Source of the DNA: Treponema sp.
GTDB lineage: Bacteria > Spirochaetota > Spirochaetia > Treponematales > Breznakiellaceae
Assembly (NCBI GenBank): GCA_009786675.1
Contig: WQRP01000015.1
Span: forward strand, 278 to 17,953
Reading direction: 5' to 3'
Length of the DNA stretch: 17,676 nt
The notes under the pieces are model-generated. The model had not been told where the DNA came from, searched no databases, and saw nothing but the letters and a program-made list of their open reading frames with translations. Within the stretch, counting starts at the first letter, position 1; every line of letters starts with the position of its first letter. The translations under genes were made by a program, and so were the position numbers. Below, piece after piece: positions 1 through 6,326 of this stretch.

Positions 1-1
1 G

Positions 2-475
2 GTTGACTTTAAAAACGTCATCATAATAATGACCAGCAACCTTGGTTCCGACCTGATTCTGGAAACCGGGGATCCGGAAACCCTGCGTGATTCCCTTTCC
101 GAATTGCTAAAACAGACCTTCAGGCCGGAGTTCCTGAACCGCATAGACGAGACGGTAATCTTCAACCGCCTGGGCAGGGACGAGGTTGGTAAAATCGTTG
201 GCATCCAACTGGCGCGTCTGGCGGAAAGGCTCGCCGAGCGGAAAATCACCCTGGTGCTGACCGACGCGGCCAGGGATCTCGTTTCGCTGCGTGGCTACGA
301 TCCCATGTTCGGTGCCCGGCCGTTAAAGCGGGCTATACAGGCTGGGCTTGAAAACCCGTTGGCTAGGCTGGTTATCTCGGGCGGCGTACGCGACGGGGAT
401 ACTGTTACCGCGGACAGGGTTGGCGAGGGGCTGGAGTTCGCGGTCGGGGAAAAATTATTTTCAGTTTCCGCTTGA
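2..475 (+). CDS. clpB: ClpB disaggregase, C-terminal part (5' end outside window)
   Basis: This is the last ~157 residues of a ClpB-type AAA+ chaperone, a cytoplasmic ATP-driven disaggregase that works with DnaK. The reading frame is already open at base 2, so the gene begins upstream. The visible part starts in the second ATPase domain with [10 protein letters not shown] (sensor-1 region). It continues through [11 protein letters not shown], the arginine-finger region, and the small D2 domain with [16 protein letters not shown] (sensor-2 GARPLKR) and [12 protein letters not shown]. The spacing and wording fit ClpB better than ClpC or ClpA. The stop is TGA at 473-475. The chemoreceptor gene starts 74 bp later on the same strand. 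No terminator is visible between them, so read-through is possible. Confidence 0.93.
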   Translation, partial: VDFKNVIIIMTSNLGSDLILETGDPETLRDSLSELLKQTFRPEFLNRIDETVIFNRLGRDEVGKIVGIQLARLAERLAERKITLVLTDAARDLVSLRGYDPMFGARPLKRAIQAGLENPLARLVISGGVRDGDTVTADRVGEGLEFAVGEKLFSVSA

Positions 476-500
476 TTCCGGGCTCGCGGAGTCTTATTTT
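472..500 (+). promoter_or_regulatory. Weak candidate sigma-70 promoter for the chemoreceptor gene
   Basis: TTGATT (472-477) and TATTTT (495-500) are separated by 17 bp, each matching the consensus at 4 of 6 positions. The site overlaps the clpB stop codon. It would give a leader of roughly 40 nt carrying the strong ribosome binding site in front of the start at 550. This is a pattern match only. Confidence 0.25.
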
Positions 501-549
501 ATATCCAGCGAAGGCTATATCGCACTCACAAGCGGAAAGGAGAATAACC

Positions 550-1908
550 ATGAGTTGGAATAAGGTAAACCAGAAATCGGCCCAAACTTCCGGTATTGAA
601 GCTTTGCTCTCTGAAAGCAGACGCTTGTTGGAAAAAAACAACGCAAAAGAGTTGTCCATCGTTAAACCCAATGCTGGGCTTTCCCCCGAGGTCAGGGAAA
701 TTTTTGAAAACCTGTCAAACGCAATTCTGAGTTACAAGGATGGTGTCAACTACAATATCATGAAGTACCAGCTTGCAAACAAGGCCCTTCGCACGGCGTT
801 GTGGGACATGGAGGTGATTGCCGGCGATCCCGTTAATCCCAACAACACGTTCGTTTGGTCGGAGGACTTTCGCAGGATGCTGGGCTTTACCAACGAAATA
901 GATTTTCCAAACAAGCTTAGCAGTTGGAGCGACCGCCTTCATCCGGAAGACAAAGAGATGGCCATAAACGCCTTCGCAAGCCACATGCTGGATTACTCGG
1001 GGAGAACCCCTTTCGACGTTAAGTACCGCCTTAAATTAAAGAACGGTGAATACGGCTATTTCAGGGCCACGGGCGATACCATACGTGGCGAGAAGGGGGT
1101 ACCAATTCGCGTGGCCGGGCTTTTGCTGAATCTGGCGGAGGAGAAAAAAATTGAGGAACTAGACAGGCAGCTAATGGAGAAGGTCAAGCACAACACGGAG
1201 TTTGTCGGCAACATGACCAAGCTTGTTACCGACTTCGACGAAAGCATTGACTCCCAAACAAAGGCCGTCGAGGAATCGGCTCAAAAAACCGAGCATATGC
1301 TGACTTCCCTAAGGCATGTTTCCGAGATTTCGCGGCAGGAGCAGGAATCCATAAAACGCCTGCTGGACAATACCGCGCGTGTCCAGAATGCCATGCACGG
1401 GACGCGGCAGTCCGTCCGGGTTATTTCGGAATTGGTGGAAGGCATAAGTTCCGCGATTCAGATAATAAGCTCGATTGCCGCAAACACTAACTTGCTGTCG
1501 ATGAACGCCGCCATCGAGGCCGCCCATGCGGGGGATGCTGGAAAAGGCTTTGCCGTGGTGGCCGACGAGATACGCCGCCTTTCGGAAAGCACCCGGGCAA
1601 ACTCGATTGACATTTCCCGGACGCTTAAGAACATTATCGACGGGATAGCCGTCACTTCGAAACAGTCCGACGAAACGGATAAATGCATTGGCGAAATCTC
1701 GAAGGAGATAAATATCTTTGCCGAGGTTATTGGCGACATAATCAAAACCTTCAGCAAGCTGTCGGACGAGAGCCATGAAATCGCCGTGGTGTTCGGCAAC
1801 CTTAAACAACAAACCGCGACGTTTAAGACCGGGTATTCCCATATGGTGACGATAAACAAGCAACTCGTCTCCACCATGAACGACATTACCTCTAGGCGGG
1901 CTAGTTGA
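550..1908 (+). CDS. Soluble PAS-domain methyl-accepting chemotaxis-type transducer
   Basis: A 452-residue cytoplasmic chemoreceptor-like signalling protein, expected to couple to CheA/CheW. No transmembrane segment or signal peptide is visible. Residues ~80-195 form a PAS_3-type sensor domain ([22 protein letters not shown], then [13 protein letters not shown] and [10 protein letters not shown]). Residues ~205-300 are heptad-like helix. Residues 308-347 hold the highly conserved MCP hairpin tip ([18 protein letters not shown], then [18 protein letters not shown]). The signalling domain is short and the C-terminus has no CheR/CheB docking pentapeptide, so methylation adaptation is uncertain. 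I chose ATG 550 because AAAGGAGA lies just upstream; an extension to 472 would run into clpB. A terminator follows directly. The ligand cannot be read from the sequence. The gene is poorer in G+C than its neighbours. Confidence 0.88.
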   Translation: MSWNKVNQKSAQTSGIEALLSESRRLLEKNNAKELSIVKPNAGLSPEVREIFENLSNAILSYKDGVNYNIMKYQLANKALRTALWDMEVIAGDPVNPNNTFVWSEDFRRMLGFTNEIDFPNKLSSWSDRLHPEDKEMAINAFASHMLDYSGRTPFDVKYRLKLKNGEYGYFRATGDTIRGEKGVPIRVAGLLLNLAEEKKIEELDRQLMEKVKHNTEFVGNMTKLVTDFDESIDSQTKAVEESAQKTEHMLTSLRHVSEISRQEQESIKRLLDNTARVQNAMHGTRQSVRVISELVEGISSAIQIISSIAANTNLLSMNAAIEAAHAGDAGKGFAVVADEIRRLSESTRANSIDISRTLKNIIDGIAVTSKQSDETDKCIGEISKEINIFAEVIGDIIKTFSKLSDESHEIAVVFGNLKQQTATFKTGYSHMVTINKQLVSTMNDITSRRAS

Positions 1909-1916
1909 CGCAGGTT

Positions 1917-1950
1917 AAAAAACGCCGTCCAAAAGGGCGGCGTTTGGTTT
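1917..1950 (+). terminator. Rho-independent terminator after the chemoreceptor gene
   Basis: A 10-bp stem (1921-1930 with 1935-1944, one G-U pair) closes an AAAA loop and is followed by TGGTTT. An A-run precedes the stem, so it could also work in the opposite direction. It begins 9 nt after the stop codon at 1908. Confidence 0.75.
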
Positions 1951-2050
1951 GCTAGATTCAAAATAATGCCCACGGCATCTGGGAAGAAGCCTTGCAATCT
2001 GCTGGGTTAGTTTAGGTGCGTGCATCAATCATATCTTCTGTCATTCTTGT

Positions 2051-2130
2051 TTAGTGTTAACACGCCCCAGGGCGGAAGTGACAAGCCCCAACCATACGGG
2101 TGCTTTTCAAGCCCCCGATAAGGGCTTATC
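2051..2130 (+). promoter_or_regulatory. Structured leader of the long RSH gene
   Basis: The 180 bp between the terminator (1950) and ATG 2131 hold no gene. I see no convincing promoter, but there are several small palindromes. GTGTTAACAC is at 2054-2063. A 5-bp stem pairs 2063-2067 with 2070-2074. A hairpin pairs AAGCCC (2109-2114) with GGGCTT (2122-2127) and overlaps the only Shine-Dalgarno-like bases, AAGGG at 2120-2124. The octamer CAAGCCCC occurs twice (2082-2089 and 2108-2115), so either copy could pair with GGGCTT. Confidence 0.35.
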
Positions 2131-4125
2131 ATGTTAGGCGTGGAAACAAGCCTTGTCGCCTTTGCCGAAAAAATCTCCTCGCTTGAAAGCCTTGGCGGCG
2201 CCAGGGAGCGAATCCTCCAAATCCTGGGCATGGCGCGGGAGTCCGCCCCTGGGGCGGCCCTGATCCTGCTGGACCTCGGGATGGACGCGGATACGGTTGT
2301 CGCCGCGCTGCTCCTCGCGGTTTTCCGGGATCGCCTTTTGCCGCACGAGGTTGCCGAAAAAGCCGGCCAGGAGGCGGCGCTGCTCGTCCAGGGCGTCAAA
2401 AAAATCGACGGCCTAAAAACAAACGTCAAAACCTCGTTCGAGGCGGAAAACGTAAGGAACATGCTGTTCGCGCTGACCGGCGACGTCCGGGTAATCCTGA
2501 TCAAGCTGGCGGAAAAGCTCCACGCGATGCGCGTCCTGGATTCCTCGCCCGACGAGGGGCGGAAGGACGCGGCCAGGGAATGCCTGGACATTTACGCTCC
2601 CCTTGCCAACCGCCTGGGCGTTTCCAGGATCAAGGACGAGATGGAGGATCTTTCGCTAAAGTTCCTTAACCGCGAGGCGTACCGGCAGATAAAAAGCGTG
2701 GTCGCGCAAAAACGGGAGCAGCGCGGCATCTTCCTGGAGCTCGCCATGGAGGCGGTTGCCGGCGAGGCGAAAAAGGCCGGCCTGGCAATCGAGGTGAAAA
2801 GCCGCGCCAAGCACTTTTACTCGGTGTACATGAAAATGAGAAAGCGTGGCAAGCCAGCCGACGAAATCCGCGACCTTTCCGGGATGCGGATAATCTGCGA
2901 CAGCATGGAAAACTGCTACACCCTGCTTGGGATAATCCACCGCCTGTGGCGGCCCGTGAACGGCTCCTTCAAGGATTACGTAGCAAAGCCAAAGCCAAAC
3001 GGCTACCAGAGCCTGCACACCTCGGTGCTAATCGACGACGGGTCGGGCGCGGAAGAAGGTGCCGGCGAGGAAGGCAGGCTGCTGGAAATACAAATCCGCA
3101 CCGCGGAAATGCACCACGTCGCCGAAAACGGCGTTGCCAGCCATTGGCTTTACAAGAAAAGCCCCCTTGGAAGCCCGGCCCGGCCGAGTGAGATCGACGT
3201 GGCGAACAGGCTGAAGGGCTGGAAGCAGGGGCCGTCGGCCTCGGGTCTGTGGCTGGAGGGGATCAAGCGGGAGCTGTTTGGGAAATGGGTTTACGTCTTT
3301 ACGCCGCAGGGAAAGGTGATAAAGCTGGCGGCCGGCGCGACGCCCATCGACTTCGCCTACCACGTGCACACGGCGGTCGGCGAGCGCTGCGTCGGCGCGA
3401 AGGCCGGCGGCTCGATCATACCGCTGAGCTCGCGGCTGGAAAACGCCCAGGTGGTGGAGATTCTGACCAGCCCCTCGGCGCGTCCCAGCCCCAACTGGCT
3501 GCAGGTGGTAAAAACCTCGAAGGCGCGCCACAGGATACGGGCCTGGCTGGAGAAAAACGACGAGTCGTTCCTGGCCGAAAAAGCCGCCGCCGAAAAAAAG
3601 AAGCCGGCCGCCGAATCCCAGGACGCCGCCACGGAGCCGGACGCGCCGCCGGTTCTGCAGATGGTGGCCCAACCGCTGTCCTCGGCAATGCGCGTTCGCA
3701 TAGAGGACGAAAAAAACCTGATGATCCGCTTCGCCCGCTGCTGCAACCCGGTTACCGGGGATCCGATAATCGGCTACGTTTCCAGGGGCAGGGGCATAAT
3801 CATCCACCGCAGGAACTGCGCAAGCATCGCCAGAAGCCCCGAGTTCGAGGAACGGAAAATCGAGGCCGAATGGGAGAGCCCCGGGTCGGCGCTGGTCAAG
3901 CGCTTTAGAATCGAGGCGAAACTTTCGGCAAACCTGTTCTCGGAAATCGAGGGAGCCATCCGCAAATGGCAGGGGCACCTTATCGAGGGCCGCGTCGAGG
4001 AAACCGCGGAAAACAGGCTTAGCGGGATATTTACAATGCAGCTTACGCAGGCCGGCGACCTGAAGGCCGTCATGAAAAACATCCGCGGCATACCCGGGCT
4101 TCTGGCCATACAGCCAATTGACTAG
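2131..4125 (+). CDS. relA: Long RelA/SpoT homologue, (p)ppGpp synthetase with degenerate hydrolase domain
   Basis: A 664-residue protein with full RSH architecture; the synthetase transfers pyrophosphate from ATP to GTP or GDP. The N-terminal HD-type domain (1-140) is degenerate. The expected HDxxED reads LAVFRD (62-67), the earlier HP motif is gone, and KLADRLHNMR reads KLAEKLHAMR (125-134). All four metal ligands known in bifunctional Rel enzymes are therefore lost or changed. The synthetase domain (~200-340) looks intact: R225, K227, RDLSGMR with D248, GYQSLHT (291-297) and EIQIRT (319-324). The RXKD/EXDD position reads SFKD (279-282), closer to the Rel type than to E. coli RelA. The regulatory half follows with a TGS domain (~385-445), a CC...H...C zinc-finger region (C537, C538, H559, C563) and a C-terminal ACT domain. 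It converges with adk, whose stop is 17 bp away. Confidence 0.92.
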   Translation: MLGVETSLVAFAEKISSLESLGGARERILQILGMARESAPGAALILLDLGMDADTVVAALLLAVFRDRLLPHEVAEKAGQEAALLVQGVKKIDGLKTNVKTSFEAENVRNMLFALTGDVRVILIKLAEKLHAMRVLDSSPDEGRKDAARECLDIYAPLANRLGVSRIKDEMEDLSLKFLNREAYRQIKSVVAQKREQRGIFLELAMEAVAGEAKKAGLAIEVKSRAKHFYSVYMKMRKRGKPADEIRDLSGMRIICDSMENCYTLLGIIHRLWRPVNGSFKDYVAKPKPNGYQSLHTSVLIDDGSGAEEGAGEEGRLLEIQIRTAEMHHVAENGVASHWLYKKSPLGSPARPSEIDVANRLKGWKQGPSASGLWLEGIKRELFGKWVYVFTPQGKVIKLAAGATPIDFAYHVHTAVGERCVGAKAGGSIIPLSSRLENAQVVEILTSPSARPSPNWLQVVKTSKARHRIRAWLEKNDESFLAEKAAAEKKKPAAESQDAATEPDAPPVLQMVAQPLSSAMRVRIEDEKNLMIRFARCCNPVTGDPIIGYVSRGRGIIIHRRNCASIARSPEFEERKIEAEWESPGSALVKRFRIEAKLSANLFSEIEGAIRKWQGHLIEGRVEETAENRLSGIFTMQLTQAGDLKAVMKNIRGIPGLLAIQPID

Positions 4126-4142
4126 GCTGCAGGCCGGCTTTG

Positions 4143-4772
4143 CTACAACCCAAGCACCCGCTTGAATTCCACGACAATCTCGTCGACCATTCCCTTCGCG
4201 CTTAAATCGACAAGAATGCCTTTCTCGCGGTAGAAGTCGATAAGGGGGGCGGTCTGGGCGCGGTAGACCTCGAGCCGTTTCTGGATGGACTCGGGCATGT
4301 CGTCGTCGCGGACGTACACCTCGCCGCCGCAGTGGTCGCAGACGTTTTCAACCTTCGGCTTGTTGAAGACCGCGTGAAAATTAAAGCCGCACTTCCTGCA
4401 CACGCGGCGGCCACCCAGCCGCTCCAGCACGGACGAATCTGGCAGGTCGAAGTTGACCACCTTTTCCACCGTGGAAAATTCGGCCAAGGCCTGCGCCTGG
4501 GGAATCGTGCGGGGAAAGCCGTCCAGGATGTAGCCCTTTTGGACGTCGTCCTGAGCCAGGCGTTCCTTGACCAGTTCTATGGTGGTGCCGTCGTCAACAA
4601 GCCCACCGGAATCCATAATCGCCTTGACCTTTAGCCCCAGGGGGGACTGGGCGGCAACCGCCGAACGGAAAATCGCCCCCGTGCTAATCTGGGGAACGCC
4701 GAGAATGTCAACCACCCTCACGGCCAGGGTGCCTTTTCCGGCCCCGGGGGGGCCAAGGAATATCAGTTTCAT
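4143..4772 (-). CDS. adk: Adenylate kinase, zinc-LID type
   Basis: A 209-residue cytoplasmic enzyme catalysing ATP + AMP to 2 ADP. The P-loop GPPGAGKGT is at 7-15. AMP-binding residues lie in QISTGAIFR (28-36) and in GYILDGFPRT (80-89). The LID carries four cysteines, C125xxC128 and C145xxC148, so it should bind structural zinc. The C-terminal part has the typical PESIQKRLEVY helix. The start at 4772 is set by AAGGAG about 7 nt upstream. The uxuA stop lies only 15 bp before this start, so the two genes are probably co-transcribed with uxuA first. The P-loop is encoded by a run of seven C/G (4746-4752). Family length and motifs are normal. Confidence 0.96.
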   Translation of the reverse strand: MKLIFLGPPGAGKGTLAVRVVDILGVPQISTGAIFRSAVAAQSPLGLKVKAIMDSGGLVDDGTTIELVKERLAQDDVQKGYILDGFPRTIPQAQALAEFSTVEKVVNFDLPDSSVLERLGGRRVCRKCGFNFHAVFNKPKVENVCDHCGGEVYVRDDDMPESIQKRLEVYRAQTAPLIDFYREKGILVDLSAKGMVDEIVVEFKRVLGL

Positions 4773-4787
4773 CGCAAACTCCTTAAT

Positions 4788-5861
4788 CTATTTTTGGTCG
4801 GATTTTTGAATCGCCTCTAGAAGCCCGTTCAGGTAGGCCAGGCCAATCGCCCGGTCGTACAGGCCGTAGCCCGGCACGCACTTGGTTTCGCCCCAGATCT
4901 GCCGGCCGTGGTCAGGGCGAACCGCCCCCTCAAAACTAATGTCGTACAGGGCCTTCATGATCGCGTACATGTCCAGGGATCCGTCGCTGGAAAGGTGGGC
5001 GGACTCCTCGAAGTCGCCGGGGGCGTTGTGCCGGACATTGCGGACATGGGCGAAATGCACGCGACCCTTCAGCGAACGGATTATGCCCGGGATGTCGTTG
5101 GCGGGGTTGCTGCCAAGGCTGCCGGTGCAAAGGGTAACGCCGTTGCAGGGATGGTCCACGGCGTCCACGAGCCGAAGAAGCTGTTCCCTGTTCGTTACTA
5201 TGCGCGGCAGGCCGAAAATAGGCCAGGCCGGGTCGTCCGGATGTATGGCCATTTTTACCCCGTACTTTTCGCACGTGGGCATTATCGCCTCCAGGAAATA
5301 CTTCAGGTTGGCGAAAAGAGCGTCCCCGTCGATGTCCCTGTACATCTCGAAAAGCTCTTTTATGCGGGCCATGCGCTCCGGCTCCCAGCCAGGTAGCACG
5401 ATGTCCCCGGCCTCGGCGCTAAGCCTGGAAAACATGTCGGCGGGGTTTATCTTGTCGATGGTTTCCTGTTCGTAGGACAGCACCGTGGCCCCGTCGGGAC
5501 GAACCTTGGCAAGGTTCGTCCTTGTCCAGTCAAAGACGGGCATGAAATTGTAGCAGACAAGATCGACCCCGGCCTCGCCAAGCATTTTCAGGGTGGCGAT
5601 GTAGTTCTCGATATATTTGTCCCTGTCCTTTGCCGCCGTCTTAATCGAATCGTGAATGTTGACGCTTTCGATACCTGCGACGCGAAGCCCGTGGGCCTCG
5701 ACCTCGCCTTTTAGCGCGGCGAATTCCCCTTTCGTCCAGGCCTCGCCTGGGGGGACGCCGTACAGTGTGGTGATAACCCCGTACAGGCCGGGCACCTGCC
5801 TGAGCTTGTCCAGGGTGACCGGATCGTGGCCCGGCCCAAACCAGCGCATAGTCATTTTCAT
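4788..5861 (-). CDS. uxuA: D-mannonate dehydratase
   Basis: A 357-residue enzyme of the hexuronate pathway; it dehydrates D-mannonate to 2-dehydro-3-deoxy-D-gluconate, using Fe2+ or Mn2+. The N-terminus MRWFGPGHDPV matches the family's RWYGPNDPV pattern. Further hallmarks are GIESVNIHDSIK, VCYNFMPVFDWTRT, KMAIHPDDP, TLCTGSLGSN, VHFAHVRNV and RPDHGRQIWGE, which supply the usual His/Cys/Asp metal-site region. The open frame extends upstream to 5918, but those residues are not family-like. I start at 5861 (ATG); ATGs at 5855 and 5849 are alternatives. There is no Shine-Dalgarno sequence, and a promoter abuts the start. No other hexuronate gene is in the window, which implies use of plant- or pectin-derived sugar acids only indirectly. 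Confidence 0.93.
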   Translation of the reverse strand: MKMTMRWFGPGHDPVTLDKLRQVPGLYGVITTLYGVPPGEAWTKGEFAALKGEVEAHGLRVAGIESVNIHDSIKTAAKDRDKYIENYIATLKMLGEAGVDLVCYNFMPVFDWTRTNLAKVRPDGATVLSYEQETIDKINPADMFSRLSAEAGDIVLPGWEPERMARIKELFEMYRDIDGDALFANLKYFLEAIMPTCEKYGVKMAIHPDDPAWPIFGLPRIVTNREQLLRLVDAVDHPCNGVTLCTGSLGSNPANDIPGIIRSLKGRVHFAHVRNVRHNAPGDFEESAHLSSDGSLDMYAIMKALYDISFEGAVRPDHGRQIWGETKCVPGYGLYDRAIGLAYLNGLLEAIQKSDQK

Positions 5862-5867
5862 GGGCTC

Positions 5868-5896
5868 AGTATACACGGCAATCCCGAAAAAGTTAA
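5868..5896 (-). promoter_or_regulatory. uxuA promoter abutting the start codon
   Basis: On the minus strand, TTAACT (5891-5896) is followed after 17 bp by TATACT (5868-5873). Only 6 nt separate the -10 from ATG 5861, so the predicted transcription start falls on or next to the A of the start codon. The predicted mRNA is leaderless. Confidence 0.5.
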
Positions 5897-5911
5897 GCCT
5901 TCGGCAACGGC

Positions 5912-5941
5912 TTGACAAGTCCGGTCGTAATATGGTAGTTT
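5912..5941 (+). promoter_or_regulatory. Candidate tRNA-Arg promoter
   Basis: A perfect -35 TTGACA (5912-5917) is followed after 18 bp by TAGTTT (5936-5941), which predicts initiation near 5948, about 13 nt before the tRNA. It lies back to back with the uxuA promoter. Confidence 0.45.
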
Positions 5942-5960
5942 ATCCTTGTTGGTATTCACC

Positions 5961-6033
5961 GGTCCTGTAGCTCAGTGGATAGAGCGGCCGCCTCCTAAGC
6001 GGCAGGTCGGTCGTTCGATTCGACCCAGGATCA
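5961..6033 (+). tRNA. tRNA-Arg (anticodon CCT)
   Basis: A complete 73-nt cloverleaf. The acceptor GGTCCTG pairs with CAGGATC (one G-U), the D stem is GCTC/GAGC, and the anticodon stem GCCGC/GCGGC encloses CTCCTAA, giving anticodon CCT. The T arm is GGTCG-TTCGATT-CGACC and the discriminator base is A. It reads the AGG codon. CCA is not encoded. Confidence 0.95.
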
Positions 6034-6063
6034 TAATCCTTTACAAGCCAGCCTTTGCATAAG

Positions 6064-6101
6064 CGCACAAAAAAAGACCCCGCAGGGTCTTTTTTTGTGC
6101 G
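6064..6101. terminator. Bidirectional terminator between two tRNA genes
   Basis: A perfect 17-bp inverted repeat (6064-6080 with 6085-6101) has a CGCA loop. Each arm contains a run of seven A or seven T, so a GC-stem-plus-U-tract is formed in both directions. It begins 30 nt after tRNA-Arg and ends 1 nt before the 3' end of tRNA-Glu on the other strand. Confidence 0.85.
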
Positions 6102-6102
6102 T

Positions 6103-6174
6103 CATCTCCAGGGGGAATCGAACCCCCGTTGTCGGGATGAAAACCCGATGTCCTAACCCCTAGACGATGGAGAC
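6103..6174 (-). tRNA. tRNA-Glu (anticodon TTC)
   Basis: A complete 72-nt cloverleaf on the minus strand. The acceptor GTCTCCA pairs with TGGAGAT, the D stem is GTCT/GGAC, and the anticodon stem TCGGG/CCCGA encloses TTTTCAT, giving anticodon TTC. The T arm is GGGGG-TTCGATT-CCCCC and the discriminator base is G. CCA is not encoded. A small palindrome (6176-6182 with 6185-6191) lies directly upstream in the precursor. Confidence 0.95.
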
Positions 6175-6205
6175 ACGGCTTTAAAAAGCCGAGGCCTTTC
6201 CAAGC

Positions 6206-6232
6206 CTATATAAAACCGAGCTTTCCGCTCGG
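6206..6232 (-). terminator. Possible weak terminator downstream of the TPR-synthetase gene
   Basis: On the minus strand a 6-bp GC stem (6227-6232 with 6216-6221, loop GGAAA) is followed by TTTTATAT. It lies ~95 nt after the stop of the gene at 6327 and before tRNA-Glu. It also lies downstream of the candidate tRNA-Glu promoter, so it may be leaky or only structural. Confidence 0.4.
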
Positions 6233-6245
6233 CAGTTATAGACCA

Positions 6246-6275
6246 AGTCTACAGGTTTTTGCCGGGCAGTGTCAA
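6246..6275 (-). promoter_or_regulatory. Candidate tRNA-Glu promoter
   Basis: On the minus strand, a perfect -35 TTGACA (6270-6275) is separated by 18 bp from TAGACT (6246-6251). It lies between the stop at 6327 and tRNA-Glu. A transcript from here would pass the small hairpin at 6216-6232 before reaching the tRNA. Confidence 0.4.
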
Positions 6276-6326
6276 GCGCTTCCAGATGACCGTGGTAAAA
6301 TTTTCTCGAAAAACCCCCACCCTAGG

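Noticed and set aside
3028..3978. A 316-codon open frame antisense to the long RSH gene
   Set aside because: It lies opposite a well-supported gene with complete domains. Its translation is low-complexity Arg/Gly/Pro/His-rich and has no recognisable domain. Long antisense frames are expected in G+C-rich DNA.
4746..4752. G7 run in adk as a phase-variation tract
   Set aside because: It encodes the invariant P-loop of an essential enzyme; G7 is modest for this base composition.
5862..5918. N-terminal extension of uxuA by 19 residues
   Set aside because: The extra residues are unlike the family N-terminus and would be encoded across the promoter. The family pattern RWYGPNDPV aligns right after ATG 5861.
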